A stretch of DNA of 64,000 nt, taken from the NCBI RefSeq assembly GCF_014279815.1, contig NZ_CP047941.1, forward strand, positions 2,294,001-2,358,000, written 5' to 3'. This document shows positions 46,077-55,650 of the stretch, in pieces. Numbering within the stretch: the stretch's first letter is position 1; the number at the start of each line of letters is the position of its first letter. Both the position numbers and the translations under genes were made by a program. The notes under the pieces are model-generated. The model saw only the letters and a list, made by a program, of their open reading frames with translations. It had not been told where the DNA came from and ran no database searches. The DNA is from Synechococcus sp. NOUM97013 (lineage in GTDB: Bacteria; Cyanobacteriota; Cyanobacteriia; PCC-6307; Cyanobiaceae).

Positions 46077-49000
46077 TTACCAGGGCGTACCAAGCAGAAT
46101 AAATCCAGACCAAAAGAATGGATGTCGAAAGTCGCTTGGATAATTATATTTCTGCGATGCAGACAGACCCGACAAAAGGACATCACCGGCTTCGAAAACA
46201 ACGTCTGAACCTTCAATCTTGATTTTTCCCGAAGCGAAGTCGCGCTGGGTCTGCGTCAACGCGGTCGATTTAGACACTCCACGACTCAAATAGCGATAAA
46301 ACTGTGAGAAGAATGCTGAAGTAGCCAAATCATCCACATACCAAAGGGAACCAATGGCACTCTTGGAACCAGCTTGAAGAGCCAAGCCAGCAAGACCCAT
46401 TTCACTATCACTGTCGCCTAGAGCACTACGACAAGCGCTGAGAACAAACAAGTTGATAGGATTCAATTCTCGATTACGACGTATCGACTTGAAGGCTTCA
46501 AAAGAAATTGAGCCATCAATTGTATAAATCATTGATTGATCAGGACTTCCTCCTTTGAAATCAGCATGGGTTGCCAAATGAATCAGAGACTCATTCGATG
46601 AACGTAAATCTGAAACAGCCCTCGATGAAGTGAACTGTTCTCCAAGCACAGATTGACCACCATAATATTGACCAATATTTTCAACTTCTTGATTCACATA
46701 TGGAAGCGGGGATAATTCCGAAAACTGGGTGGAGCCCATGATCAGAATTCGATCCAGTTCAGAATTTGCCAGTGGTATGGATAAATCAGTGAGTGATAGC
46801 GAAGGTGTAAACGAGAATGAAAGGTTTTCAACAGTGTATTGTCCTTGTCGGGCAAGCGCAGAGAAAGGAATTGCTTGTAGACCACGGTCAGCGGAAACTA
46901 AGACAGTTGTGATTTTTTCGGTGGTCATCACATCCTGAAGCGGCTCAAGAAACAATGAATACAGCCGTGATGCTTCTGATGTTTGAAGAGCAGGATCTAA
47001 TGAACGTTGACTGGTAATTTTTCCATAAAAACCACGCAGAAGATTTGAAAATTCTGCGACAGGAAGCTCTGTACGTCGACCAGTCACGGTTCCATCTGAT
47101 GTGATCAAAGTAAGATCAACAAACCCCTTCGCAGAATCACCCACACCAAGATCAGAGTTTTGGGTAAATGAAATATTTAAAAAAGCAGGGTTAAACTCTG
47201 ACTCGGATGAGCTTGAGCTGATGAAAGCACTGTTACTAGAGAGCTCACTGGCAATGATCGATGTCGATTGGTCCAGTGCAGAAATACTTAGGGACTGATA
47301 AACCTGACGTGCATCATTCAAACTTTGGGAAATGCGTGCCGGTGTCAACTCGCTGGCAGGAATAGGGCTGATGTCATCAAGACCGAGAGCCGAAAGCACC
47401 TCTACCGTATTGGAATCAATCGAATCCCTCAGATTTGAAGCAACAACATTTGCATCAATGGTTGAAATCTGGAAGGAAGGAGCTGATGAGTCTCCGGGCT
47501 CACTGGAGGTTGATTCACCCGATTGTGAATCAGAAGCGTCTTCATTCGTCGCCGTAGTGGATGCGTTTTCATTGCCACCTTCATCAGTAGAACTCTCAGC
47601 ATTGGATTCAGATTCGGAATCCGAACTGGTCTCGGCAGCTGATTCAGAATTCGATCCTGTTGCACTCGTGCTGTCTCCATCCGACTCAGAGGAAGAGGAA
47701 GATGAAGATGAAGATGAAGATCCATACAATGACGATTGTTGTGACGAAGAAGATGTGTCTGAAGAGGAAGTCTCTGGGCCAAGAGAGCCTGAATCTTGCG
47801 TCGAACCACCTAGTGAAATATCAACTAAACCACTCTCACTCTCATTTGTAGACGCAATGATTAAATCATTAGCACTATCCACCACCAGACCTTCGTTGTC
47901 AGACATGGTCGTGGAGTCAATCAGCGCATCATTACCAACATCAATCACCACAAGCTCATTACCACTCACAGAAGATTCTGATATCGCAACATCAAAATCA
48001 GCAACAAAGGCAAGCTCTTGATTATTAATAAACTCGGAGTTAAAAACATCAATATTACCCGTCAGCGCCGCAGCCTCAAACACACTCTCATCAACATTCG
48101 ATCCCAAAACAACAACATCACCCTCAGAAGAAATAGCGAGAACGTCGCTCCCGATCACTTCAGAGCCTGCAATCGCTGCATCACCCGTTTCAGAGCCCAC
48201 ATCGGCCACGGTATTCACAACGCTCGAATCAACGATGCCTGAATCGCCATCGGTGGAAACAACAACAACATCAGTATCAACGACATCAGAATCAACGATG
48301 GCAGCATCACCAGATTCAGAGACAACATCCAAAACATTGCTGCTTGAATTTGAATCAATAATTAATGCATCACCGTCGGTAGATCGCACGGTGGCGACAT
48401 TATTTAAAAGGTCTGAGCTGACAATCTTTGCGTCTCCTTGCGGAGCACGAATCAGCAGATCATTGCCTTCAACCAAAGAGTTGAAAATCACAGCATCGCC
48501 CTGCAGAGCTTGAAACACGAGATCATTTCCAGCCACGGAAGAACTCAAAAAAGTGGCATCAGCAAAGGCAGTGACGTCAAAGTAAGCATTGTTAGACAAC
48601 GCTAAATTGTCAAACGTCACATTACCCTCAATTGACTCCAAGTAAGGATAGAGATTATCCAAGAAATCAGAATTAGTAATTAAAAGGTCAGACGTGGACG
48701 AGATCAATGTGAAGGGACCATTGAGGTCAAAACTTGAATCATCAATATCAATCATCCCAACAGCTTGAATCGTGAAGAAAGGCAGTGCATCAACAACTTC
48801 AAAGCTGGACAGAAATTGCGAGCTTGTGTACGGCAAATTCCCAATCAGATCGGAACCAAAAAATACAAAATCGGCACCACTATCAATGGTCACACTCGAA
48901 TTGCCGCTAATACTTGAATCAACAATATCGATATCACCAAATTCTGTGTAGAGCGAGATCAACGAATTATCGTCAAGTATTGAGTCAGCAATTGAAAGCG

Positions 49001-49694
49001 TGCCACCAACATCAAGAGTAGACGATGCATTGAGGACCGTATTCGAGACTGTTAAATCAGAATTTGCATGCACATACAACGAGCCATCAACAGAGAGCGT
49101 GATGCCACTAATGGTGATCGGGGAATTGGACGCAACAGTTGACAAGCCTGGATTTGTACGGCTAAGCACTGGTGAACCAGTCAACAATTCAACTTCACTT
49201 TTAGTTGAATTAACCGAAAACTGTCCTACACCGATCGGGAATGCGGAGAGATTAGCAAGCGTCAGATCAGTAACATTGGAGAAGGAAGCACCTGTTGATA
49301 AAGAAACGCCATCAGGGGAAACAATGAACAAGTTGGCATTCGAGTCAAGACTCAAGGGAACACTAAGATTGAAGCCGTTGGATGACGAAGCCACTCCAAG
49401 AATGACGTTGCTCTGGGAGTCTGTTTCAATTGTCACTCCAGATATGGAAGACTCGGAAGTTCTATTTGCATCAAACAAAGTGAAACGATGAAATTTATTC
49501 GAGCCAGCATCGGTTCCACCACTAATGGCACAAACACCCGAAACGCAGGACTGTGTACCAGACCCGCCATTAATGGATGTCTCAAACCGACCTGACGTTG
49601 CAATCTGCGACCTTGCTGGCTGGGCTGCGGAAGCAATCAAAGCAAAGGGCAGCCCAAGAGACAAAACAATCCGCTTACAAGGAAAGCCAGTCAT
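46077..49694 (-). CDS. TPS exoprotein (TpsA) with C-terminal CHAT protease domain, pair 1
   Basis: The 1205-residue protein has a signal peptide (1-30), a filamentous-haemagglutinin-type TPS domain (about 31-190, FIVSPDGVSL and VILGVASSS) and a long run of ~20-residue beta-helix repeats of the form GDA-x-I-x-x-S (about 210-640). A Ser/Glu/Asp/Thr linker follows (about 650-760), then a CHAT caspase-like domain (about 930-1205). The catalytic pair is H1043 (LATHADF) and C1088 (VLSACRS). The C-terminus HPFFWSGFILLG is typical of CHAT proteins. I infer an exported, self-contained protease. The gene is AT-rich compared with the second copy. Confidence 0.88.
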   Translation of the reverse strand: MTGFPCKRIVLSLGLPFALIASAAQPARSQIATSGRFETSINGGSGTQSCVSGVCAISGGTDAGSNKFHRFTLFDANRTSESSISGVTIETDSQSNVILGVASSSNGFNLSVPLSLDSNANLFIVSPDGVSLSTGASFSNVTDLTLANLSAFPIGVGQFSVNSTKSEVELLTGSPVLSRTNPGLSTVASNSPITISGITLSVDGSLYVHANSDLTVSNTVLNASSTLDVGGTLSIADSILDDNSLISLYTEFGDIDIVDSSISGNSSVTIDSGADFVFFGSDLIGNLPYTSSQFLSSFEVVDALPFFTIQAVGMIDIDDSSFDLNGPFTLISSTSDLLITNSDFLDNLYPYLESIEGNVTFDNLALSNNAYFDVTAFADATFLSSSVAGNDLVFQALQGDAVIFNSLVEGNDLLIRAPQGDAKIVSSDLLNNVATVRSTDGDALIIDSNSSSNVLDVVSESGDAAIVDSDVVDTDVVVVSTDGDSGIVDSSVVNTVADVGSETGDAAIAGSEVIGSDVLAISSEGDVVVLGSNVDESVFEAAALTGNIDVFNSEFINNQELAFVADFDVAISESSVSGNELVVIDVGNDALIDSTTMSDNEGLVVDSANDLIIASTNESESGLVDISLGGSTQDSGSLGPETSSSDTSSSSQQSSLYGSSSSSSSSSSSESDGDSTSATGSNSESAAETSSDSESESNAESSTDEGGNENASTTATNEDASDSQSGESTSSEPGDSSAPSFQISTIDANVVASNLRDSIDSNTVEVLSALGLDDISPIPASELTPARISQSLNDARQVYQSLSISALDQSTSIIASELSSNSAFISSSSSESEFNPAFLNISFTQNSDLGVGDSAKGFVDLTLITSDGTVTGRRTELPVAEFSNLLRGFYGKITSQRSLDPALQTSEASRLYSLFLEPLQDVMTTEKITTVLVSADRGLQAIPFSALARQGQYTVENLSFSFTPSLSLTDLSIPLANSELDRILIMGSTQFSELSPLPYVNQEVENIGQYYGGQSVLGEQFTSSRAVSDLRSSNESLIHLATHADFKGGSPDQSMIYTIDGSISFEAFKSIRRNRELNPINLFVLSACRSALGDSDSEMGLAGLALQAGSKSAIGSLWYVDDLATSAFFSQFYRYLSRGVSKSTALTQTQRDFASGKIKIEGSDVVFEAGDVLLSGLSASQKYNYPSDFRHPFFWSGFILLGTPW

Positions 49695-50083
49695 TTGCCT
49701 GAGAGAAAAAGAATCCGCTCAAAAAGAGCTCATAATTCCAATTATACACCAATAGTCAAAATAATCACAATATAATGATTTAAATGCTCAATCTCCGAGG
49801 GAGACACACAACAAACGCAACGACACGAGGCAAATACCAGGAAAATTCGAAACTCAATCAAGGCTGAGTTCAGCCTTGCTCAATAACCGCAAATCAGAGG
49901 CAAAGCCACACGACGAGTCGCGAACCAGACAGTCCCTGTGCACGCCTACTGCAGAAAAACGCATGAAGGGTGACGAAGGGGTACTGGAACTTCCAACGTT
50001 GCAGTTCGACCACAGAATGCAGAACAGCCACACATAAGGAGCCAACCTGGGACCAATCAGGCGCATCCAAGGTTGAACCGGCG
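49695..50083. other. Divergent intergenic region between TpsA1 and the second cyclase
   Basis: About 390 bases. A TATAAT reads on the minus strand at 49746-49741, 47 bases before the TpsA1 start. A perfect 9-bp inverted repeat lies at 49859-49878. No small gene stands out. Confidence 0.5.
49859..49878. repeat. Perfect short palindrome, possible operator
   Basis: CAAGGCTGA and TCAGCCTTG are separated by two bases. There is no T run on either side, so a protein-binding site is more likely than a terminator. Confidence 0.4.
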
Positions 50084-51952
50084 ATGAATCGCTTCCGCCA
50101 ACTGCTGCAATCCACCGGCCCCTATCTCGCCGCCTTGGGAATCTTGGTGCTTCTGCGCAGCACGGGCTTGGCCCAAACTCTTGATTTGGTGATCTATGAC
50201 CTGATCACAAGTGAGCGATCCAAGGATTCAAGGCAAGACCAACCGATCACTGTGGTGGGCATTGAAGAAAGCGACATCCAACGCTTTGGATGGCCCATTG
50301 ATGACAGCATCTTTTGCGAAGCCTTTGACGCGCTCAATGCCAGCGGCGTCGCCGCCATCGGCTTCGACATTTACCGAGACCAGGGTGTAGGAGAACAGCA
50401 GCAATGCCTGCGTGACCGCTTCCGTGATGAGCCAACCCTGGTGGCCATTTTCAACGTAGCTGCCGGCATTGCAGCTGTTCCCGGCACACCGGTCGAACGC
50501 CAGTCGTACAACGACCTCACCCTGGATGCTGATGGAGTGGTGCGTCGAGATCTGGTGCATGTCACAGGACAGGACGAAGCAACGGTGGCCTTTCCATTGC
50601 GCGTGCTGGAAGTCGCCACCGGCGATCGATCCTTACGGGACGCCTTGGATGCAGGTGCGGATCAAGGCCCATGGTTGTCGGCAAATAGTGGTGGATATCA
50701 CAACGAAATTGATGCGGGGCTCGGGATGCAGCGGTTGATGCGTTACCGCGAACCGGGAAGCTTCGCGACCTACACCTTGGCGGAGATCATCGACGGTGAG
50801 GTGCCGGAAGCGATGCTTCGGGACCACATCGTGCTGATCGGCAGCACAGCACCCTCTCTTCGTGATGTCTTCGAGATGCCACACACGCGGTTTAACCGGG
50901 GCGAGCGGCTTTTCACAATTTCGGGTGTGGAAGTGCATGCCAACCGGCTGGCCACCTTGATGGACGAGCGCAACGGAAGCTTTCAAGCGGGTTGGTTGAT
51001 GCCTGGCTGGGGCAATCTGCTGATGGTGATCGGCTTTGCCAGCACCGGACTGCTGCTCGGAGAGCGGATCCCAAAGCAACGAGTCAGCATTCTTGTTGTT
51101 GGCCTCGTGGCCAGCGGAACCGCTGCTGGGCTCTCAGCACTGCTCTGGAATCACATCTGGATCGGCATGGCAATGCCGATCACAGGTCTACTCAGTTTCA
51201 GCGGTGCTGCCTGGCTGCGCCGTGGCATGGAAAGCCAACAACACTCCCAACAAATTCAACAATTACTCGGCCAAACAACATCGCCGGCGGTTGCGCAACA
51301 ACTCTGGGAACAACGCGACTCCTTGCTCAGCAACGGACGTTTCCAAGGACAACAGCTACCGATCACTTCACTGTTCACAGATATCGCTTCATTCACCACT
51401 GTGTCCGAAAGCATGAGTCCGCCGGAGTTAATGGACTGGTTGAACCGCAGCATGGAAATCTGCGTGCCCGCCATCACCCAAAGGGACGGCATGGTGAACA
51501 AATTCACCGGCGATGGGATGTTGGCCGTCTTCGGGGTGCCGTTACCAGGGAATCCATCGGCAGAAGCTCAGGCGGCGATTGAAGCCGCATTTGAAATCAA
51601 AGAGGGACTGGAGAATCTCAACGTGAAGCTCCAGGCCGAAGGAACACCCACCATGCGCGTGCGCATGGGCATTCACTCCGGTGAGGCACTGGTGGGTTCG
51701 ATGGGAAGCACTGAACGGATCGAATACGCAGTGATCGGAGACGCTGTGAACTGCGCATCAAGACTAGAAAGCTATGACAAAAATCGCCATAAAGGAGTAC
51801 TGCGCGTTCTGATCTCCAGCACCACATTGGAACTCCTCCCAACCGAATTCCGCCAATCCTTAAACTTGGACTATTGGGGCCCTATTCAGGTCAAAGGACG
51901 CGAAGAGCCGTTAGAAGTCAGCCAGTTGAAGTTCGACAATTTGAACGATTAA
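50084..51952 (+). CDS. CHASE2-domain adenylate/guanylate cyclase, second copy
   Basis: The 622-residue protein has the same plan as the cyclase at 40.2 kb: an N-terminal membrane segment (about 13-31), a CHASE2 sensor (about 35-300, ITVVGIEESDIQRFGWP and HIVLIGSTAPSLRD), three membrane segments (about 305-375) and a cyclase domain (about 425-622). All class III residues are present: D432, D477, K473, D553 (VIGDAVN), N556 and R560, the K/D pair favouring ATP. The ATG at 50084 is preferred; an earlier start would add 38 residues of unlikely sequence. It is convergent with the first DUF928 gene. Confidence 0.92.
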   Translation: MNRFRQLLQSTGPYLAALGILVLLRSTGLAQTLDLVIYDLITSERSKDSRQDQPITVVGIEESDIQRFGWPIDDSIFCEAFDALNASGVAAIGFDIYRDQGVGEQQQCLRDRFRDEPTLVAIFNVAAGIAAVPGTPVERQSYNDLTLDADGVVRRDLVHVTGQDEATVAFPLRVLEVATGDRSLRDALDAGADQGPWLSANSGGYHNEIDAGLGMQRLMRYREPGSFATYTLAEIIDGEVPEAMLRDHIVLIGSTAPSLRDVFEMPHTRFNRGERLFTISGVEVHANRLATLMDERNGSFQAGWLMPGWGNLLMVIGFASTGLLLGERIPKQRVSILVVGLVASGTAAGLSALLWNHIWIGMAMPITGLLSFSGAAWLRRGMESQQHSQQIQQLLGQTTSPAVAQQLWEQRDSLLSNGRFQGQQLPITSLFTDIASFTTVSESMSPPELMDWLNRSMEICVPAITQRDGMVNKFTGDGMLAVFGVPLPGNPSAEAQAAIEAAFEIKEGLENLNVKLQAEGTPTMRVRMGIHSGEALVGSMGSTERIEYAVIGDAVNCASRLESYDKNRHKGVLRVLISSTTLELLPTEFRQSLNLDYWGPIQVKGREEPLEVSQLKFDNLND

Positions 51953-52038
51953 AAGAGCTTGGGAATTGGCTCCTGAAGCCGTTTCGAGACGAATCAAAGT
52001 CTCAACAAGGAGAAACTTTTATAACTTAAGAGCTGAAA

Positions 52039-52671
52039 TCACACTTCACAACGAACAGGCAATTGCTGAAGCCAATCATCTGTCACCAAATCAGACAGAC
52101 CAAAGTGCGCCAACGTTTCAGCAGTCGAAACACTGGTTCCACACTTGGCACGCAGACCATTCAAAAGAGACTGAACTGACTGATCATTGGATTCAACATC
52201 CAACACCAACAAGCTCAAGGCCGGAGGAGACGTGGACTGGACAAACGCCATGGGATCGGAATGATCAACATCCTCTCCGGACACACAATTGAAACTCGAC
52301 TCCCAAACCGTCGGACGACTAATCTGCGCATCAAACAGAACAATGCTGGTCGGCCCCGCAGAGAGCGTGCGCGTGCTCTCAGCTGAGCCATCCTCAGGCT
52401 TCAAGCTCACCTGAAGGCTGACAGGGCTGTCAGACGGCCCTTGGATTAACCCCACAAGACCTGATGCACCAGGTGCGAAGACACTGGTCTCAGGGACCAG
52501 ATGGATCAAAGTGCGCGCACTACATTCACCTCGGGTTCCTCCGCCAACACGACGACCGGGGAACGTGCTGCGTGGATTGGCGTGGACGTCGCCCATTATC
52601 CCGAAACAGCTGAAAGCCAAAACGCCTACGACAGCTGAAGTAAACGTTGATCGCACTGAGACGCTTCCCAT
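52039..52671 (-). CDS. Secreted DUF928 family protein, copy 1
   Basis: The 210-residue protein has a signal peptide (about 5-32) followed by NPRSTFPGRRVGGGTRGECS, the signature start of DUF928, then LIHLVPETS and a domain with WESSFNC and ALSLLVLD. Function is unknown; the family is largely cyanobacterial and often near CHAT and CHASE2 genes. The copy at 54.9 kb is its paralogue. I start at 52671, where the signal peptide begins; the frame remains open upstream. Confidence 0.82.
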   Translation of the reverse strand: MGSVSVRSTFTSAVVGVLAFSCFGIMGDVHANPRSTFPGRRVGGGTRGECSARTLIHLVPETSVFAPGASGLVGLIQGPSDSPVSLQVSLKPEDGSAESTRTLSAGPTSIVLFDAQISRPTVWESSFNCVSGEDVDHSDPMAFVQSTSPPALSLLVLDVESNDQSVQSLLNGLRAKCGTSVSTAETLAHFGLSDLVTDDWLQQLPVRCEV

Positions 52672-52762
52672 AACCCGAAGGGTTTTCACAACTGATACAG
52701 CTTGGCCACAATCCAGACAGCTGTCCAAAAAAACGAGCAATAACCGTATTTAAGCCGCGTTG

Positions 52763-54259
52763 TCATCCTGAAGAGAACAACCTTGCGAAGGTCTTGCGCA
52801 TGCGTTCAACCAAATCAAGCTCATAGGTTTCGGTCTGATCCGCAGTGAATTCGCAACGGCGTGCCTCCCGATGCGCCATGAAGGCGGCGAAAGCTTCCAT
52901 GGCATCACCGTTCTTCAGGAACTGATCATTGATCGTGCGCTGACTGATTTTCTGAACCATCACATGCCCCTTCGCCAACACAGATGCCTTTCGGGGCTCG
53001 TCAGTCAAAGCAGCCATTTCACCAAAAACATCACCCTGCGATAACTCAGCCACCTCAATCTGGTCCTTGGAACCCATCACCGCATTCACATAAACAGAGC
53101 ATGTCCCTTCAAGCACGACATACATCGAACCTCCCTCTTCCCCTTCGCGAACAATCGCCTCATCGTCACCGAACGACAAAACAGGGTCGTGAACAACAAT
53201 GTCTCTGATTTGAGCATCGTTCAGCGACGCCAACAGAGGCTCACGACGCAGAACAGCAAAGCTTTCATCTTGCAATTGCTGTTCAAGCTCCCCATCTCTC
53301 CGTTCGGTATCAGCAAATGTTCTGACATCCTCGACCGGATAGGGGAATGAGTAACCCGCACGATGCACCGCATACCAAGCATCAGCAAAAAGACTTGACT
53401 TAATAACAGCCCTTTGCATGTAGTCTTCGATGAAAAACCATAATCGATAATTAATCGATGAATCACTAAATTCTTCGACTAAAATATGTGCGTCATTCGC
53501 ATCGACGACACCAGGATGCTGATCTAAAACAGTGGATAAAATTGCAATAATCTTCCCAGGCGGCGCTTCGTAGGGAAGGCCCATAACAATATCGAGTTGA
53601 TAACGACGCGCAGTGGGCCTGGAAAAATTAATCACTTTTCCAGTGTCAATCACAGAGTTAGGAAGAATGATCATTCGGTCTCGCGCGTTGTCATAGAGGT
53701 AGGCACTATTCCATGACACAGTCTCAACACGGCCAACACAACCATCAATTTCCACCCAATCACCAACTGAAAACTGCCGCTCAACCTGGAACGTGAGCGC
53801 AGAAGAAATATTGCTGATTTGCGAAGCAGTGCCAGGACCCACCACAAACGCAAGGCCCCCCAGTACGGCGGCCGAACCCAGGGTGGTCAACAGCCCCTGA
53901 CTCTGAAGCTGGACCGCAACGATCAACATCGTGGCAGCAACCAACAGCAGATCCTTGAGAATCCTGGGCGGCGCAACGCGTCGACGACCCAACCTGGCCA
54001 AAACAAGCCAGAGCACATCCAGAAAAACCTCAACAAGAGCGACATACAATGCGCCGCTCTCAACCAGTCGAAGCCAAATCAGTGCTTCACCCTGCTGCTC
54101 AAACAACAGAAGCAACCGCGTCAAAATTGCAGCAGTCAGTGACACCCGGAAAAAGAGCATTCCGGGGATCCAACGGCTGTACTTAAACGACCGGGACTGA
54201 CGAACACGGCCCAAGACAAACGTCAGCAGCCAAAGCAGTACCAACCAGAACAACGACAT
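52763..54259 (-). CDS. MscS-type channel with C-terminal cyclic-nucleotide-binding domain
   Basis: The 498-residue protein has four to five membrane segments (about 1-150), an MscS pore helix and beta domain (LGSAAVLGGLAFVVGPGTASQISNI-type sequence, FSVGDWVEIDGCVGRVETVSWNSAYL, ILPNSVI) and a cNMP-binding domain (about 345-460) with FGEMAALTDEPRKASVLA, including the cassette Arg. Such channels are cyclic-nucleotide-gated members of the MscS family. It sits between the DUF3307 gene (28 bases upstream) and DUF928 copy 1 and probably shares their transcript. Confidence 0.93.
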   Translation of the reverse strand: MSLFWLVLLWLLTFVLGRVRQSRSFKYSRWIPGMLFFRVSLTAAILTRLLLLFEQQGEALIWLRLVESGALYVALVEVFLDVLWLVLARLGRRRVAPPRILKDLLLVAATMLIVAVQLQSQGLLTTLGSAAVLGGLAFVVGPGTASQISNISSALTFQVERQFSVGDWVEIDGCVGRVETVSWNSAYLYDNARDRMIILPNSVIDTGKVINFSRPTARRYQLDIVMGLPYEAPPGKIIAILSTVLDQHPGVVDANDAHILVEEFSDSSINYRLWFFIEDYMQRAVIKSSLFADAWYAVHRAGYSFPYPVEDVRTFADTERRDGELEQQLQDESFAVLRREPLLASLNDAQIRDIVVHDPVLSFGDDEAIVREGEEGGSMYVVLEGTCSVYVNAVMGSKDQIEVAELSQGDVFGEMAALTDEPRKASVLAKGHVMVQKISQRTINDQFLKNGDAMEAFAAFMAHREARRCEFTADQTETYELDLVERMRKTFARLFSSG

Positions 54260-54286
54260 GACGATGCTTCAAGCCTCAGGAGAGTC

Positions 54287-54664
54287 TTACAACCACTTTG
54301 TCAGAACCAACACCCAAACCACCTTGCAAACCACATGCATCAGCTGATCAGCAGCTAACGAGTAACGAAAACGACATTTACCGTAGTCAATGGCAGCATG
54401 AAAGATCATTTCGGCAAGTCCGACGAATGGAACTCCAGTGAGAAGGGACACCACCAAACCATGCGTTGCCGAGTGAGCAGCCAACCACCAACGCCAATCC
54501 AAAACAGCATCCTTTCCCGGACACTTTTCAACCGCCATCCGGTCACTTTGAAGCGGAAAATCAGCCAAAAAATGGCCAAAAACAAGCAGAATCAGCAGTT
54601 CAAAGGGCTGCTCCGCAAGCAAGGCCACGTCAAGCATCTGCGGGAATCCACAACCTGCTTTCAT
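54287..54664 (-). CDS. DUF3307 membrane protein
   Basis: The 125-residue protein has three or four membrane segments and the DUF3307 pattern: LVFGHFLADFPLQSD near the N-terminus, AHSATHGLVVSL, and FHAAIDYGKCRF. Conserved His/Asp in membrane segments suggest metal or proton binding, but the function is unknown. An ATG at 54637 is an alternative start. The gene probably belongs to one minus-strand operon with DUF928 copy 2 and the MscS-cNMP channel. Confidence 0.75.
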   Translation of the reverse strand: MKAGCGFPQMLDVALLAEQPFELLILLVFGHFLADFPLQSDRMAVEKCPGKDAVLDWRWWLAAHSATHGLVVSLLTGVPFVGLAEMIFHAAIDYGKCRFRYSLAADQLMHVVCKVVWVLVLTKWL

Positions 54665-54878
54665 CGTGGCTCATCCCCAAAAGATTTCAACAGAACAACG
54701 CGACCCGTTACGCACAAGCTTCATGCGATTGAACGGCGTGAATTTCAGCTTCACCGAATGCGCATCATCCGCTTTGGCGGTTGTGGCTGCCTCACCGCGT
54801 TAAAAGTGCAAATTCAGCAAAAGCTCCGGGACGTGGACCATGCGAGAGGCCAGCTTGAGCCACTGCAGACGATCGCGC

Positions 54879-55526
54879 TCAAAAGCACTGCACCGTGACG
54901 GTTTCTGGCCAGGAGTCGTCGATCACCTCATCGCCAAAGTCGAACACCTGCTTGAGAGGTGCTACAGCGGTGGAGCTGCCACAGACAGCCTGCAACGAAG
55001 CCAACTGCTGCTGGAGCAACCCAACCTGCGAATCAGCTTCAGGCAGAAGCAACGTAAGGGCTGGGGGAGCGGATGCCGTGACGAAGCCGAATTCATCCGC
55101 TCCATCGTCCTCGTCACATTGGTAGGACGATTCCCAGAGCAAAGGGCTGGAGGCTGCCGGCACGCGAAGCAGCACCAGCCGATTCACCGAAGCGCCCAAC
55201 GATTGCTGCAGCAAAGGGCTGACATCTTGCGCGGCAAACCCGTCATCTGATGCGGGCCGCAAGATGACCTCCAAGGGCATCGGATTGGCCGCTGGCCCTT
55301 CCAGCAAAGCAATCAAATTGGCATTCCCCAAAGAGAACACATTGGAGGAAGGCACCAGATGCACCATCGGCCGGGCAGCACACTCACCCCGTGTGCCGCC
55401 GCCAATGCGACGGCCAGGGAAGGTACTGCGCGGAGCCGCCTCCCCAGACGAAGCACAGATCATGGGAACCACCAATGCACTCATCAAAAGCGCGGCTACG
55501 GCATTGACAGACTGAAAGCGAGACAT
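54879..55526 (-). CDS. Secreted DUF928 family protein, copy 2
   Basis: The 215-residue protein has a signal peptide (about 6-30) and then APRSTFPGRRIGGGTRGECA, nearly identical to copy 1, followed by MVHLVPSSNVF, LWESSYQCDEDDG and ALTLLLPEAD. Four cysteines are at matching positions in both copies. It is the first gene of the probable DUF928-DUF3307-MscS-DUF928 operon, and a perfect Crp-type box lies about 100 bases upstream of its start. Confidence 0.85.
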   Translation of the reverse strand: MSRFQSVNAVAALLMSALVVPMICASSGEAAPRSTFPGRRIGGGTRGECAARPMVHLVPSSNVFSLGNANLIALLEGPAANPMPLEVILRPASDDGFAAQDVSPLLQQSLGASVNRLVLLRVPAASSPLLWESSYQCDEDDGADEFGFVTASAPPALTLLLPEADSQVGLLQQQLASLQAVCGSSTAVAPLKQVFDFGDEVIDDSWPETVTVQCF

Positions 55527-55594
55527 CGGATGACGAACACCTACAGAGCAATGGTGTGAACCTCTTCAGCTTGATCACAAGAAGCACCGACACA

Positions 55595-55610
55595 ACTGAT
55601 TCACATCACG
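55595..55610. promoter_or_regulatory. Second, weaker Crp-type half-matching site
   Basis: ACTGATTCACATCACG matches TGTGA-N6-TCACA at seven of ten bases. It lies 22 bases, two helical turns, from the perfect site and together they form a 13-bp inverted repeat (55597-55609 and 55618-55630). Confidence 0.35.
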
Positions 55611-55616
55611 CGCAGC

Positions 55617-55632
55617 TGTGATGTGAATCACA
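55617..55632. promoter_or_regulatory. Perfect Crp-type operator upstream of DUF928 copy 2
   Basis: TGTGATGTGAATCACA fits TGTGA-N6-TCACA at all ten defined bases on both strands. Its centre is about 98 bases upstream of the DUF928 copy 2 start and just after the TpsA2 stop. This suggests cAMP-receptor control of the downstream operon. Confidence 0.68.
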
Positions 55633-55650
55633 AAGCAGGGACACTCAGGG

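Noticed and set aside
47640-47760. GAA/GAT-rich tract in the first CHAT exoprotein gene as a frameshift or microsatellite artefact
   Set aside because: The reading frame stays open and encodes a Ser/Asp/Glu linker between the repeats and the CHAT domain, as in the second copy.
49754-49769. AGTCAAAATAATCACA upstream of the first CHAT exoprotein gene as a Crp site
   Set aside because: One half-site is poor and the distance to the likely -10 (49746-49741) does not fit a usual activator position.
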